Shown here piece after piece: positions 23,101 to 30,100 of a stretch of 64,000 bases of DNA. The position numbers and the translations under genes were made by a program. The stretch is from NCBI GenBank assembly GCA_963995525.1, contig OZ023207.1, positions 4,923,944 through 4,987,943 on the forward strand, in the 5' to 3' direction. Numbering within the stretch: the stretch's first letter is position 1; the number at the start of each line of letters is the position of its first letter. Source of the stretch: Escarpia spicata. Taxonomy: Eukaryota; Annelida; Polychaeta; Sabellida; Siboglinidae. The notes below the pieces were generated by a model. It saw only the letters and a list, made by a program, of their open reading frames with translations. It searched no databases and had not been told where the DNA came from.

Positions 23101-25673
23101 AGGATAGTATCACGTATGTTGTTACTGTGTTACAGGATAGTATCACGGATGTTGTTACTGTGTTACAGGACAGTATCATGGACGCGAGTGAGGAGAGTCA
23201 ACTAGAAGCCGCCATCCACCTGTCTCTGGCCGAGTCCAGTAAGGTCACGCATCCTGAGTGTGATCTGAATGTCCTGTCTGACGACGATGACACTGACGAT
23301 GACATTCTTGAGACATTCACGTCCTCTGACTCGGACACAGAACGCCCCAAACAGTTGTGTCATTCCATAAAAAGTAGTTTTGTGAGAAGTAGTCGGGTGA
23401 CAGCAGCAGCTGCAGCAGCTGGAAGCGAAGCGGCTAGCGGACAAAACGAGAGTGAGGCTGGTACATATGAAAGTGAGGCTGGGGCGTCGAACTGTGTATG
23501 TGTGAATGGGGCGGAGTCGACAGTGTCAACCCCATGCCCGCCCCCTAATCGGGGTAATAGCAGAGAAACACCAAAAGTACAAGACGGCCGACAGAACTCA
23601 ATAGGAGGAGAGATGTTAGGTCAAGTGTCGGGAGAGAGTTCAACAGGTCAAGGGTCATCGGGCAACGGTAGGTCAGGATTGTGTTATGTAAATTAGCAAT
23701 GAACATTCAATTTGAAGTAACCCGAGTTATCTTTCTGTGTATCCTCAATCGAGCTTTCATTGTTTCTTCAGCGTTACACCAAATGTCATGTGACGACTAT
23801 ATCATGATCATGTGACCGTATCTGTGGTGGTCTCGTGACATCAGTACCAGGAAAGTCGCAGAAGAAATGACCCAGAGCGTCATGACCAATTTTTCGACTA
23901 CGCAGATACATATTTCAGAGCAGTGACTTTGTCTGCTATTTGGAAAGGATACTAATCATTTCGCCATTCAAGTCATTTTGGACCAGTCCCAAGTGTGACC
24001 TTCATAGTGAAATTCCACTGTATACATACTTTGTCTCAAAGGACTATCTAGGAAGATATAAACATACATATAAACTAATTTAATAACAAAACTTGTAGAC
24101 GAATGTTTAAGAGAAGAACGAGTATATAACAAGTGGTCTCTTCTCTTAGGAAATCAACAGACTTGACAAGTGAGATGTTTTGTAACACCTGTATAGGCAA
24201 ACGTCATTAGGAGTAGTAATTAATGTCCTTCAAGACAACGTATGTATACAGTATAATTTCACTATTGAGTTCACCCTCGGGACTCGACCAAAATTACATG
24301 TGAATGACGAGTTGACTGTAATGGAACTAATTTCCTGTCTCTACTGTCCTTAATTCCCAGGTGGCTGTATTACCGACGTGACAGTAAAGTGGTATAGTCG
24401 TATGGTACCATGGCTGGGAAATTTGACCCTATACAAATGTAACTTGTTACATGTATAATTATTATTGTTAGTAAATTTTCACTGGTGGTACACCTTGTTT
24501 ATTTCAGGATCCATTACACGGGTGCAGATCAGATTTCCTGATGGAGTGAGGAAAGTTCTCGCACTGCCTAAGTGTTCCAGTCTGCAGGTTTGTAGCCTGG
24601 TCTTACTTAGACTCAGTGGCTCCCAGGCAGAGTTTTATCTAGAGACGCGTCCAGGGGCATCCACCCATCATTTGGACTGTAAAGACAATTTTTTGACAGG
24701 TAGAAATTTGAGGGGAAAAAAGCTTATTTGTTATTTACTGTGTACATGTAGGTATTTCTGTGTTTATCCACCACATTTTTGACTGGTCATTTCATCGTGC
24801 ATAAAGGCCTACTCCCACGTCTTATAGACACATGGCCACAAAGCAGTTAGGCTGCATCTGCCATTACCTGCTTAGAGTCCCTACGAAAATTGTATTTTGG
24901 TGTGATGTGTGAATATTTCCGATTGGAAAATGTTGGTACAGTTAATGTCAAATGTACTACTGCGTCAGATCTTTCACTTGGTAGCCATAAATAGACATTA
25001 CCCAGGTAATCACTGGCTATTTTGCAGAACGCACAATACAAAACAACATCGTTTCAGAATCAGTCATCAGATCAGGACCAAATTTAGGGTTATCAGGTTT
25101 GGGTGGGTATTTAGCCACTTTTACAAATTCTTCAAACTTTTTTATTAAGATAATTTACCATTTTCCACTAAATCACTTCATTTCATGTTAGAATATATTT
25201 TTTTATCGATACAAAATTAATATACGAATCTTTTTTTAATGGGATGTTCGACTAAATCAACTCATCAGATTTGTCTAAATCATCTGGTTGCCGTGGTTAC
25301 TTACCATTATGCAAATTGTCATGTGCGACCTTCTTTTCATATGGAGGTAATACACTAAACATTTGTCAAGATGTGATAGTTTGAAGATATACCACTTAAT
25401 AAACATTTGTAAGCAGATATAATATCATTGTACAGTTCCTAAACTCTCTCATCATTTAGTCAGTAGTACACGAGAAGAGACCGAGTACTTGTTGATTGCA
25501 TTTATTTGCAGACACTGACAGACTATGTGGAGAAACAAGGTTACGCTGCTGACAACTACAAATTGGTAACAACCTTTCCCACCCGCCAGCTCTCCCAAAT
25601 GGACTCTTCCGTGACCCTTATCGACCTTGGCTTCTGCAATCAGGAGATTGTTTACGTACAGAGTACGTCTTGA
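2068..25673 (+). CDS. ubxn7: UBX domain-containing protein 7 (p97/VCP adaptor), 12 exons
   Basis: Joining exons 2068-2146, 6880-7012, 7566-7630, 12443-12511, 12971-13086, 17721-17867, 19937-20027, 20319-20372, 20919-20995, 23169-23667, 24508-24587 and 25512-25673 gives 1572 nt, or 523 residues plus TGA. Every junction is GT-AG and every phase agrees. The order of domains is UBA (about 17-55, AERLLEACGGNVDLAI), the VRAPIPQK linker, a UAS thioredoxin-like domain (about 125-250, with LFRPPIDL, INIQNAQEF, LNRDVW and HFIFWQ), a UIM (287-297, SQLEAAIHLSL) followed by an acidic stretch, and a C-terminal UBX (about 445-521, with TFPTRQL at the p97-binding loop). Human UBXN7 is 489 residues with the same layout, and many blocks align almost word for word. 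The family recruits p97/VCP to ubiquitinated, often cullin-RING-linked, substrates in nucleus and cytosol. Exons 6, 7 and 10 carry acceptor duplications. Confidence 0.95.
2786..3079 (+). repeat. Diverged direct repeat pair, about 95 bp each
   Basis: 2786-2877 and 2984-3079 share about 95 bp, including GTCTGTGTTGAAAAATCTT and a GGCGCCAT core. They lie about 200 bp apart in UBXN7 intron 1. Nothing else is recognised in 2147-4380. Confidence 0.75.
4380..5110 (+). repeat. Four diverged tandem units of about 180 bp, AT-rich
   Basis: Each unit contains TAATGTATATTTATTA, ATTAATGTGGTT, a cATTGCATAA block, TCTTCATAAT, GACATTATGGCCTTT and TTAGCCAATATTAAC in that order. The copies differ by many substitutions, so the array is old. 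It lies in UBXN7 intron 1. 5111-5574 shows nothing else. Confidence 0.85.
5575..6055 (+). repeat. 37 bp minisatellite, about 13 copies
   Basis: The unit is TTTGTGTGACCAGCAG, TGGGGCACAGTGGTCAAGCGG. The left half carries TCAAGCGG and the right half TCGAGCGG, so the array has two subfamily blocks. It is intronic (UBXN7 intron 1), and the reading frames across it are artefacts of the repeat. Confidence 0.97.
6488..6700 (-). repeat. Interspersed repeat, copy A
   Basis: The reverse complement matches 15743-15940 over about 190 bp. Shared blocks are ATTTGTTTCACTACCAGTTG, ACTATTAGTTAAT, TTATCAGTTG, GTCTGCCAGTCTTGAA and TCTGGCTAAG. It is non-coding and the class is unknown. 6056-6487 holds nothing recognised. 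Confidence 0.8.
6880..7012 (+). CDS. ubxn7: UBXN7 exon 2 (UBA core)
   Basis: The acceptor is TTGACTGTAG and the donor GTGAGG. The exon encodes GANEDVAERLLEACGG, NVDLAIGMHLDS and an acidic tail. Phases are 1 in and 2 out. The helix-turn-helix residues of the UBA are recognisable. Confidence 0.95.
7566..7630 (+). CDS. ubxn7: UBXN7 exon 3 (VRAPIPQK linker)
   Basis: The acceptor is TTGCAATTGCAG and the donor GTAAGT. The exon encodes GVVRAPIPQKNEKLVEE, matching the human VRAPIPQKQE linker. It is 65 nt, phase 2 in and 1 out. Confidence 0.95.
7822..9124 (+). repeat. 51 bp minisatellite, left block, about 26 copies
   Basis: The unit is CATGATGTATGGATGCAGGC, ACACACAGACAGACAGGCAC, ACAATAACATA. Most units are 51 bp and a few are shortened. 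Because 51 is a multiple of three, several frames stay open for hundreds of codons on both strands, but these are not genes. The array lies in UBXN7 intron 3 and continues after the hAT insertion, at 10378. Confidence 0.97.
9133..10377 (-). mobile_element. Non-autonomous hAT-like transposon, 1245 bp
   Basis: The left end CAGACCTGGGGCCGAGTAC and the right end, reverse-complemented, CAGACCTGGGGCCGAAGTAC form a TIR. The flanking 8 bp are ATGCACAC and AGGCACAC, a target duplication with one mismatch, which is the hAT size. Many GAGTAC motifs near both ends look like subterminal transposase sites. It sits inside the 51 bp satellite, splitting one array into two. Confidence 0.9.
9430..9810 (-). pseudogene. 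hAT transposase C-terminal fragment
   Basis: The minus strand reads EVNEYLSQP, then FPTLAQLVPHHLSIPASSAP and VERVFSIAEKVF, the hAT dimerisation domain found at the C-terminus of Ac/hobo-type transposases. A frameshift lies between the first two blocks, and an in-frame stop follows CSLKD. The DDE catalytic core is absent, so the element cannot move itself. Confidence 0.88.
10378..10727 (+). repeat. 51 bp minisatellite, right block, about 7 copies
   Basis: The same unit as 7822-9124 continues directly after the hAT target duplication. It ends in unique sequence at about 10728. 10728-11068 shows nothing recognised. Confidence 0.97.
11069..12338 (+). repeat. 55 bp minisatellite, about 23 copies
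   Basis: The unit is AATACATCGCCAGTTGGTAG, GTGTCAGGACAATGTCCCAT, GGAAGTGGGTGTTTT. The T run varies by 1-4 bases. The left third carries CAGGGCAATG and the rest CAGGACAATG. It lies in UBXN7 intron 3 and ends about 100 bp before exon 4. Confidence 0.97.
12443..12511 (+). CDS. ubxn7: UBXN7 exon 4
   Basis: The acceptor is TCCATTGCAG and the donor GTGAGT. The exon encodes FGRRKRTTNCIFDALRDFET, matching human KRRRPARSIFDGFRDFQT. It holds the likely basic nuclear localisation patch. Phase 1 in and 1 out. Confidence 0.95.
12971..13086 (+). CDS. ubxn7: UBXN7 exon 5 (start of UAS domain)
   Basis: The acceptor is GTGGTTGCAG and the donor GTGAGT. The exon encodes RIQEESGGG, a short spacer, then TLQDLFRPPIDLLHKGTF, the diagnostic opening of the UAS domain. 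A closer AG after GGGGCTGC is also in frame, but the chosen one matches IRQEQELRNGG in human. Confidence 0.92.
13258..13299 (-). repeat. Inverted repeat arm, left of the L2 LINE
   Basis: It matches the reverse complement of 15685-15726 with about four differences (core AACCACCTTATCTGACA and CATTCTAGCTAATGATT). Weaker similarity continues about 25 bp outward. The two arms bracket the LINE. Confidence 0.85.
13390..15675 (+). mobile_element. L2-like LINE, 5'-truncated, with ORF2 remnant
   Basis: The ORF2 linker (PWFDDETLSLRRKRRALEKK) starts at 13519. The RT domain follows at 13886-15040: NYRPISN, SAYRQHHSTETAL, VLLDTSAAFDTI with the first catalytic Asp, GVPQGSVLG and FADDIQL with the catalytic pair. 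The C-terminal part (LQRAQNSAARLINR, LHWLPIR, YIFKILHGLAPNYL) runs to about 15290. The endonuclease is missing. At least three frameshifts or stops occur (near 13818, 15038 and 15290). The 3' end GAAGCGCTTTGA, AAAAAGCGCTATATTAAAAA, ATTATTAG is typical of the clade. It lies in UBXN7 intron 5, sense to the gene. Confidence 0.92.
15685..15940 (+). repeat. Inverted arm plus interspersed repeat copy B
   Basis: 15685-15726 pairs with the arm at 13258-13299. From 15743 to 15940 the sequence matches the reverse complement of 6488-6700. The family therefore occurs at least twice in the gene, in opposite orientations. Confidence 0.8.
16150..17410 (+). repeat. 34 bp minisatellite, about 37 copies
   Basis: The unit is GTTTCCTAGACATGTATATG, TCAGCTCATATGTT. 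It contains the dyad GACAT-gtat-ATGTC. Variants CTCAT/CGCAT and CTAGA/CTGGA/CTAGATAT alternate in patches. It lies in UBXN7 intron 5 and ends 310 bp before exon 6. 15941-16149 shows nothing else. Confidence 0.97.
17560..17720 (+). repeat. 79 bp duplication of exon 6 acceptor and exon start
   Basis: Two upstream copies (about 17560-17641 and 17642-17720) repeat GCATGGCCGCCACCCAGGCC, AACAAGTGG and the TTCCACATCCTGTCTTCTCTAG acceptor block (22 nt, ending at 17720 and in copy form at 17641). Use of the 17641 acceptor would shift the frame, because 79 is not a multiple of three. Confidence 0.9.
17721..17867 (+). CDS. ubxn7: UBXN7 exon 6 (UAS core)
   Basis: The acceptor is TGTCTTCTCTAG and the donor GTGAGT. 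Its 49 codons include NKWLLINIQNAQEF, CQILNRDVW and RSHFIFWQ, the thioredoxin-like core with human counterparts NKWLMINIQNVQDF and REHFIFWQ. Phase 0 at both ends. Confidence 0.97.
18343..19936 (+). repeat. 90 bp array of partial exon 7 copies with acceptors, about 18 units
   Basis: Seventeen regular starts at 90 bp spacing run from 18497 to 19937, the last being the real exon. Two degenerate units precede them. Each unit holds GTGTTGTGTCTATTTAAG (an acceptor) and the first 72 nt of exon 7, encoding GYHDSSEGQRFMQFYN and INTWSYIAVL. Decoys read TGGTCC where the true exon reads TGGCCC. Units starting near 18343 and at 18497, 19037, 19757 and 19847 contain an in-frame TAA. No unit other than the last has the GTAAGT donor. 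Confidence 0.95.
19937..20027 (+). CDS. ubxn7: UBXN7 exon 7 (UAS domain, functional copy)
   Basis: The acceptor is TCTATTTAAG and the donor GTAAGT. It encodes GYHDSSEGQRFMQFYN, INTWPYIAVL and DPRTG, against human VYHDSEEGQRYIQFYK and PYVSILDPRTG. It is the only copy that keeps the cis-proline-like WPYI and the DPRTG end. Phase 0 in and 1 out. Confidence 0.95.
20319..20372 (+). CDS. ubxn7: UBXN7 exon 8 (end of UAS)
   Basis: The acceptor is TATTTGTTACAG and the donor GTGAGT. It encodes GEKIAVWHTRDADTLTEL, matching the human GQKLVEWHQLDVSSFLDQ segment. It is 54 nt, phase 1 in and 1 out. Confidence 0.93.
20443..20641 (+). mobile_element. SINE, 5'-truncated copy
   Basis: It matches the body and tail of the - strand SINE at 49079-49408: GAATGAGTACCTGGC, GTACGAATAGTCTT, GATGGTGTTTGATTGAA, AGCGCTTTGAGTAGTCC, ATAAGAAGTTACC. 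The tRNA-like head is missing. It lies in UBXN7 intron 8. Confidence 0.85.
20919..20995 (+). CDS. ubxn7: UBXN7 exon 9 (linker after UAS)
   Basis: The acceptor is GGCTGTTGCAG and the donor GTAAGT. It encodes MREFTEQHPAPDGSTLEPP and DKVQRRR, in the position of human VTGFLGEHGQLDGLSSSPPK. Phase 1 in and 0 out. The lower sequence identity is normal for this linker. Confidence 0.88.
21822..22924 (-). pseudogene. DDE transposase-like remnant
   Basis: The minus strand holds blocks in consistent order: GHSFTVYNLVNLMNL near 22640, ARYDNPGHNATFGIYFIMD near 22470 with a candidate catalytic Asp, VEGLKRCLDNLTDHGVKI, LATDRHPSI with a second Asp, and KFSRQGFIARLHLATIDHN near 21850. Two frameshifts separate them. 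The pattern recalls transposase-derived proteins of fish and invertebrates that carry a DSPGH motif, possibly Kolobok- or ISL2EU-like. The superfamily is not certain. No terminal repeats were found. It lies in UBXN7 intron 9. Confidence 0.65.
22927..23168 (+). repeat. 33 bp array of exon 10 acceptor copies, about 7 units
   Basis: The unit is GATAGTATCACGTATGTTGT, TACTGTGTTACAG. It contains the TTACAG acceptor and the first bases of exon 10 (GACAGTATCATGGA). AG dinucleotides at 23069, 23102, 23135 and 23168 are exactly 33 bp apart and in phase with exon 10, with no stop between them. Confidence 0.93.
23169..23667 (+). CDS. ubxn7: UBXN7 exon 10 (UIM and acidic linker)
   Basis: The acceptor is GTGTTACAG and the donor GTAGGT. 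It opens DSIMDASEESQLEAAIHLSL, the UIM, against human LIDASEDSQLEAAIRASL. An acidic stretch (DDDDTDDDI) and a Ser/Gly-rich disordered region follow. The frame stays open past the donor to 23696, but exon 11 joins in phase 1. An upstream acceptor could extend it by 11, 22 or 33 residues. Confidence 0.93.
23668..24507 (+). other. UBXN7 intron 10, nothing recognised
   Basis: No coding similarity, repeat or RNA motif was seen. Confidence 0.6.
24508..24587 (+). CDS. ubxn7: UBXN7 exon 11 (start of UBX domain)
   Basis: The acceptor is TTTATTTCAG and the donor GTTTGT. It encodes ITRVQIRFPDGVRKVLALPK, the first beta strands of the UBX domain, against human AQLMLRYPDGKREQITLPE. Phase 1 in and 0 out. 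Confidence 0.95.
25512..25673 (+). CDS. ubxn7: UBXN7 exon 12 (UBX domain, stop)
   Basis: The acceptor is TTTATTTGCAG. It encodes TLTDYVEKQGYAADNYKL, TTFPTRQLSQMDSSVTL and CNQEIVYVQSTS, then TGA. The FP-containing loop is the p97-binding site of UBX domains. Human reads NFPRRKLSH here, so the first Arg of the FPR motif is Thr in this protein. Confidence 0.96.
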   Translation, partial: TLTDYVEKQGYAADNYKLVTTFPTRQLSQMDSSVTLIDLGFCNQEIVYVQSTS

Positions 25674-26129
25674 GTCACCCAATAAATCCCGCAAATGAAT
25701 CCATACGATCGTATGTCCTGTTATTTGCAGGGTATGCTCAAAAAGGCCCGGTGATTTACCCATACGATTATATGTCCTCTGATACGCTCAAAAAGGCCCT
25801 GCAAACAAATTCGGGTATATCGATTGAATCTCGTAAGACTTTGGCATTGTTGACAGCTAAGCTATTCAGTATTAGACATGTCAGTTGCTGTTTGATGAAT
25901 TAATATGCAATTTGACAAACGCGAGCTGTATTTCGTAATGATATTCAGAAGCCCAAGGAAAGTGTTCTACACCCACATAATGGCAAGGAGTTTAACTTGT
26001 ATGACAGCAATGATTACTGGGTTTCTAAAGCAGCGGTTAGTGTACATTGCTAGAGAGATACTAAAGATCAGGGATTACGTTTTTTGTGCTAAAGATCAGG
26101 GATGACGTTTTTTGTGTGTAATTTCACGA

Positions 26130-26135
26130 AATAAA
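26130..26135 (+). terminator. Candidate UBXN7 polyadenylation signal
   Basis: AATAAA lies 457 nt after the stop codon, with a GTTTATTGTGGTG element about 30 nt downstream. Another AATAAA at 25681 is only 8 nt after the stop and has no clear downstream element. The 3' UTR between them holds a diverged duplication of about 59 bp (25701 and 25759). Confidence 0.5.
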
Positions 26136-26236
26136 ACTATTATTTTCAAAGTCTTTGAAGTTTATTGTGGTGTAACAAAACAAGTACTCTTCATCATCCA
26201 ATACTCTTCTCCGTATGTGGAAAATAATTAAATTGG

Positions 26237-26398
26237 GGGGCCGGTTTCATAAAACCACTAAGACTGTTCTTAGCGCCAAGATGATTGTCTTGGTAAACGA
26301 TGTGTTTTTTAAATAAGAGAACATAGGAGTTTATGTAAACACATGGCGTTAAGTACAGTAATTGCATAACTTTAAGAACGCTTCATGAAACCAGCCCC
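26237..26398. mobile_element. MITE, 162 bp
   Basis: The left end GGGGCCGGTTTCATAAAACC and the right end, reverse-complemented, GGGGCTGGTTTCATGAAGC form a diverged TIR. The interior is short and non-coding. No convincing target duplication is visible, so the exact ends are uncertain. Confidence 0.75.
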
Positions 26399-26734
26399 AG
26401 AAACATTACAAAAGAGGCAGTGTTTCTGATTTGTACATTTGTGTAGATGTTTATGGTAGAAGTGATAGGTGCCATCCGTAGCACATCAGCCTGGCAGGTA
26501 ACAGAAAACCTTAAAGTTGCTTCCTCAGCTTATTGCATGTAAAAGTCATTTGTGAACATTTAAAACCCAACCTAGTTAGTATCCACTACATGTCGCAAGT
26601 TTTTTGTGAACTCATTGTACAAACACAAAGTACTTATATAACATAGTATCCAATCCAGTCCGTGGAACTGTTCAAAGTGCTGTTCACTATACACTACAAC
26701 TTGGAAGTTATCTGATGTTGTTACGTGTACAGTG

Positions 26735-27120
26735 TTTATGGAGATCCTCGGTATTCTCCAAAACAACAACTCGGAATCTACAAAAGTATTGCCTGCTCCG
26801 TGCTCCTGTGTGGCTCGGAGTGTGCTGGCGCATGGCACAGCAATACACCAATAGACTCCAGCTTCCACAACACCTGCCTAAAGAAGACGATGAAAGTACT
26901 GGCCCGAGACCATTTCCAACACAATACTCCGCCAAACAACAAATCAACAACATATCTGCCTCACCCTGAAAAAGAGGTGGACATGGCTCGGCCTTGTCTA
27001 CAAGATGAGCAACGACATTCCAGCAAAACCAGCACTAGTTTGGACGCCAGAAGGAAATAGAAAGAGGCAGACCAAAAACAACTACCCGGGTAATGCAATC
27101 TCATGACACATGGCTGCCTA
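26735..27120 (+). pseudogene. LINE 3'-end remnant
   Basis: Broken frames read LGIYKSIACSVLLCGSECAG and later LTLKKRWTWLGLVYKMSNDI, then PALVWTPEGNRKR. This is the post-RT region of a LINE family in which LLYGSE and the WxWxGH-type block are conserved. It contains at least two frameshifts and directly abuts the 50 bp satellite. Confidence 0.75.
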
Positions 27121-27142
27121 GTGGAAGCTTAATGTTAGTCTC

Positions 27143-30100
27143 TAAGTACACATGTACAGGTATACAGTGTACCTATATAACACTGTGATAAATAAGTACA
27201 CATGTACAGGTATACAGTGTACCTGTATAACACTGTGATAAATAAGTACACGTGTACAGGTATACAGTGTACCTGTATAACACTGTGATAAATAAGTACA
27301 CGTGTACAGGTATACAGTGTACCTGTATAACACTGTGATAAATAAGTACACATGTACAGGCATACAGTGTACCTGTATAACACTGTGATAAATAAGTACA
27401 CATGTACAGGCATACAGTGTACCTGTATAACACTGTGATAAATAAGTACACATGTACAAGCATACAGTGTACCTGTATAACACTGTGATAAATAAGTACA
27501 CGTGTACAGGCATACAGTGTACCTGTATAACACTGTGATCAATAAGTACACGTGTACAGGTATACAGTGTACCTGTATAACACTGTGATGAATAAGTACA
27601 CGTGTACAGGTATACAGTGTACCTGTATAACACTGTGATCAATAAGTACACATGTACAGGCATACAGTGTACCTGTATAACACTGTGATAAATAAGTACA
27701 CATGTACAGGCATACAGTGTACCTGTATAACACTGTGATAAATAAGTACACATGTACAGGCATACAGTGTACCTGTATAACACTGTGATAAATAAGTACA
27801 CATGTACAGGCATACAGTGTACCTGTATAACACTGTGATAAATAAGTACACATGTACAGGCATACAGTGTACCTATATAACACTGTGATAAATAAGTACA
27901 CATGTACAGGCATACAGTGTACCTGTATAACACTGTGATAAATAAGTACACATGTACAGGCATACAGTGTACCTGTATAACACTGTGATAAATAAGTACA
28001 CATGTACAGGCATACAGTGTACCTGTATAACACTGTGATAAATAAGTACACATGTACAGGCATACAGTGTACCTGTATAACACTGTGATAAATAAGTACA
28101 CATGTACAGGCATACAGTGTACCTATATAACACTGTGATAAATAAATACACATGTACAGGCATACAGTGTACCTATATAACACTGTGATAAATAAATACA
28201 CATGTACAGGCATACAGTGTACCTATATAACACTGTGATAAATAAGTACACATGTACAGGCATACAGTGTACCTATATAACACTGTGATAAATAAATACA
28301 CATGTACAGGCATACAGTGTACCTATATAACACTGTGATAAATAAGTACACATGTACAGGCATACAGTGTACCTATATAACACTGTGATAAATAAGTACA
28401 CATGTACAGGCATACAGTGTACCTACATAACACTGTGATAAATAAGTACACATGTACAGGCATACAGTGTACCTACATAACACTGTGATAAATAAGTACA
28501 CATGTACAGGCATACAGTGTACCTATATAACACTGTGATAAATAAGTACACATGTACAGGCATACAGTGTACCTATATAACACTGTGATAAATAAGTACA
28601 CATGTACAGGCATACAGTGTACCTATATAACACTGTGATAAATAAGTACACATGTACAGGCATACAGTGTACCTATATAACACTGTGATAAATAAGTACA
28701 CATGTACAGGCATACAGTGTACCTACATAACACTGTGATAAATAAATACACATGTACAGGCATACAGTGTACCTATATAACACTGTGATAAATAAGTACA
28801 CATGTACAGGCATACAGTGTACCTATATAACACTGTGATAAATAAGTACACATGTACAGGCATACAGTGTACCTATATAACACTGTGATAAATAAATACA
28901 CATGTACAGGCATACAGTGTACCTATATAACACTGTGATAAATAAGTACACATGTACAGGCATACAGTGTACCTATATAACACTGTGATAAATAAATACA
29001 CATGTACAGGCATACAGTGTACCTATATAACACTGTGATAAATAAGTACACATGTACAGGCATACAGTGTACCTATATAACACTGTGATAAATAAATACA
29101 CATGTACAGGCATACAGTGTACCTATATAACACTGTGATCAATAAGTACACATGTACAGGCATACAGTGTACCTATATAACACTGTGATAAATAAATACA
29201 CATGTACAGGCATACAGTGTACCTATATAACACTGTGATCAATAAGTACACATGTACAGGCATACAGTGTACCTATATAACACTGTGATAAATAAGTACA
29301 CATGTACAGGTATACAGTGTACCTATATAACACTGTGATAAATAAGTACACATGTACAGGCATACAGTGTACCTATATAACACTGTGATAAATAAGTACA
29401 CATGTACAGGCATACAGTGTACCTACATAACACTGTGATAAATAAGTACACATGTACAGGTATACAGTGTACCTATATAACACTGTGATAAATAAGTACA
29501 CATGTACAGGCATACAGTGTACCTATATAACACTGTGATAAATAAGTACACATGTACAGGCATACAGTGTACCTATATAACACTGTGATAAATAAATACA
29601 CATGTACAGGCATACAGTGTACCTATATAACACTGTGATAAATAAGTACACATGTACAGGCATACAGTGTACCTATATAACACTGTGATAAATAAGTACA
29701 CATGTACAGGCATACAGTGTACCTACATAACACTGTGATAAATAAGTACACATGTACAGGCATACAGTGTACCTATATAACACTGTGATAAATAAATACA
29801 CATGTACAGGCATACAGTGTACCTATATAACACTGTGATCAATAAGTACACATGTACAGGCATACAGTGTACCTATATAGCACTGTGATAAATAAGTACA
29901 CATGTACAGGCATACAGTGTACCTATATAACACTGTGATAAATAAGTACACATGTACAGGCATACAGTGTACCTATATAACACTGTGATAAATAAGTACA
30001 CATGTACAGGCATACAGTGTACCTACATAACACTGTGATAAATAAGTACACATGTACAGGCATACAGTGTACCTATATAACACTGTGATAAATAAGTACA

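Noticed and set aside
23202..23444. Minus-strand 80-codon frame
   Set aside because: It is the shadow of UBXN7 exon 10, which has clear protein conservation on the + strand.
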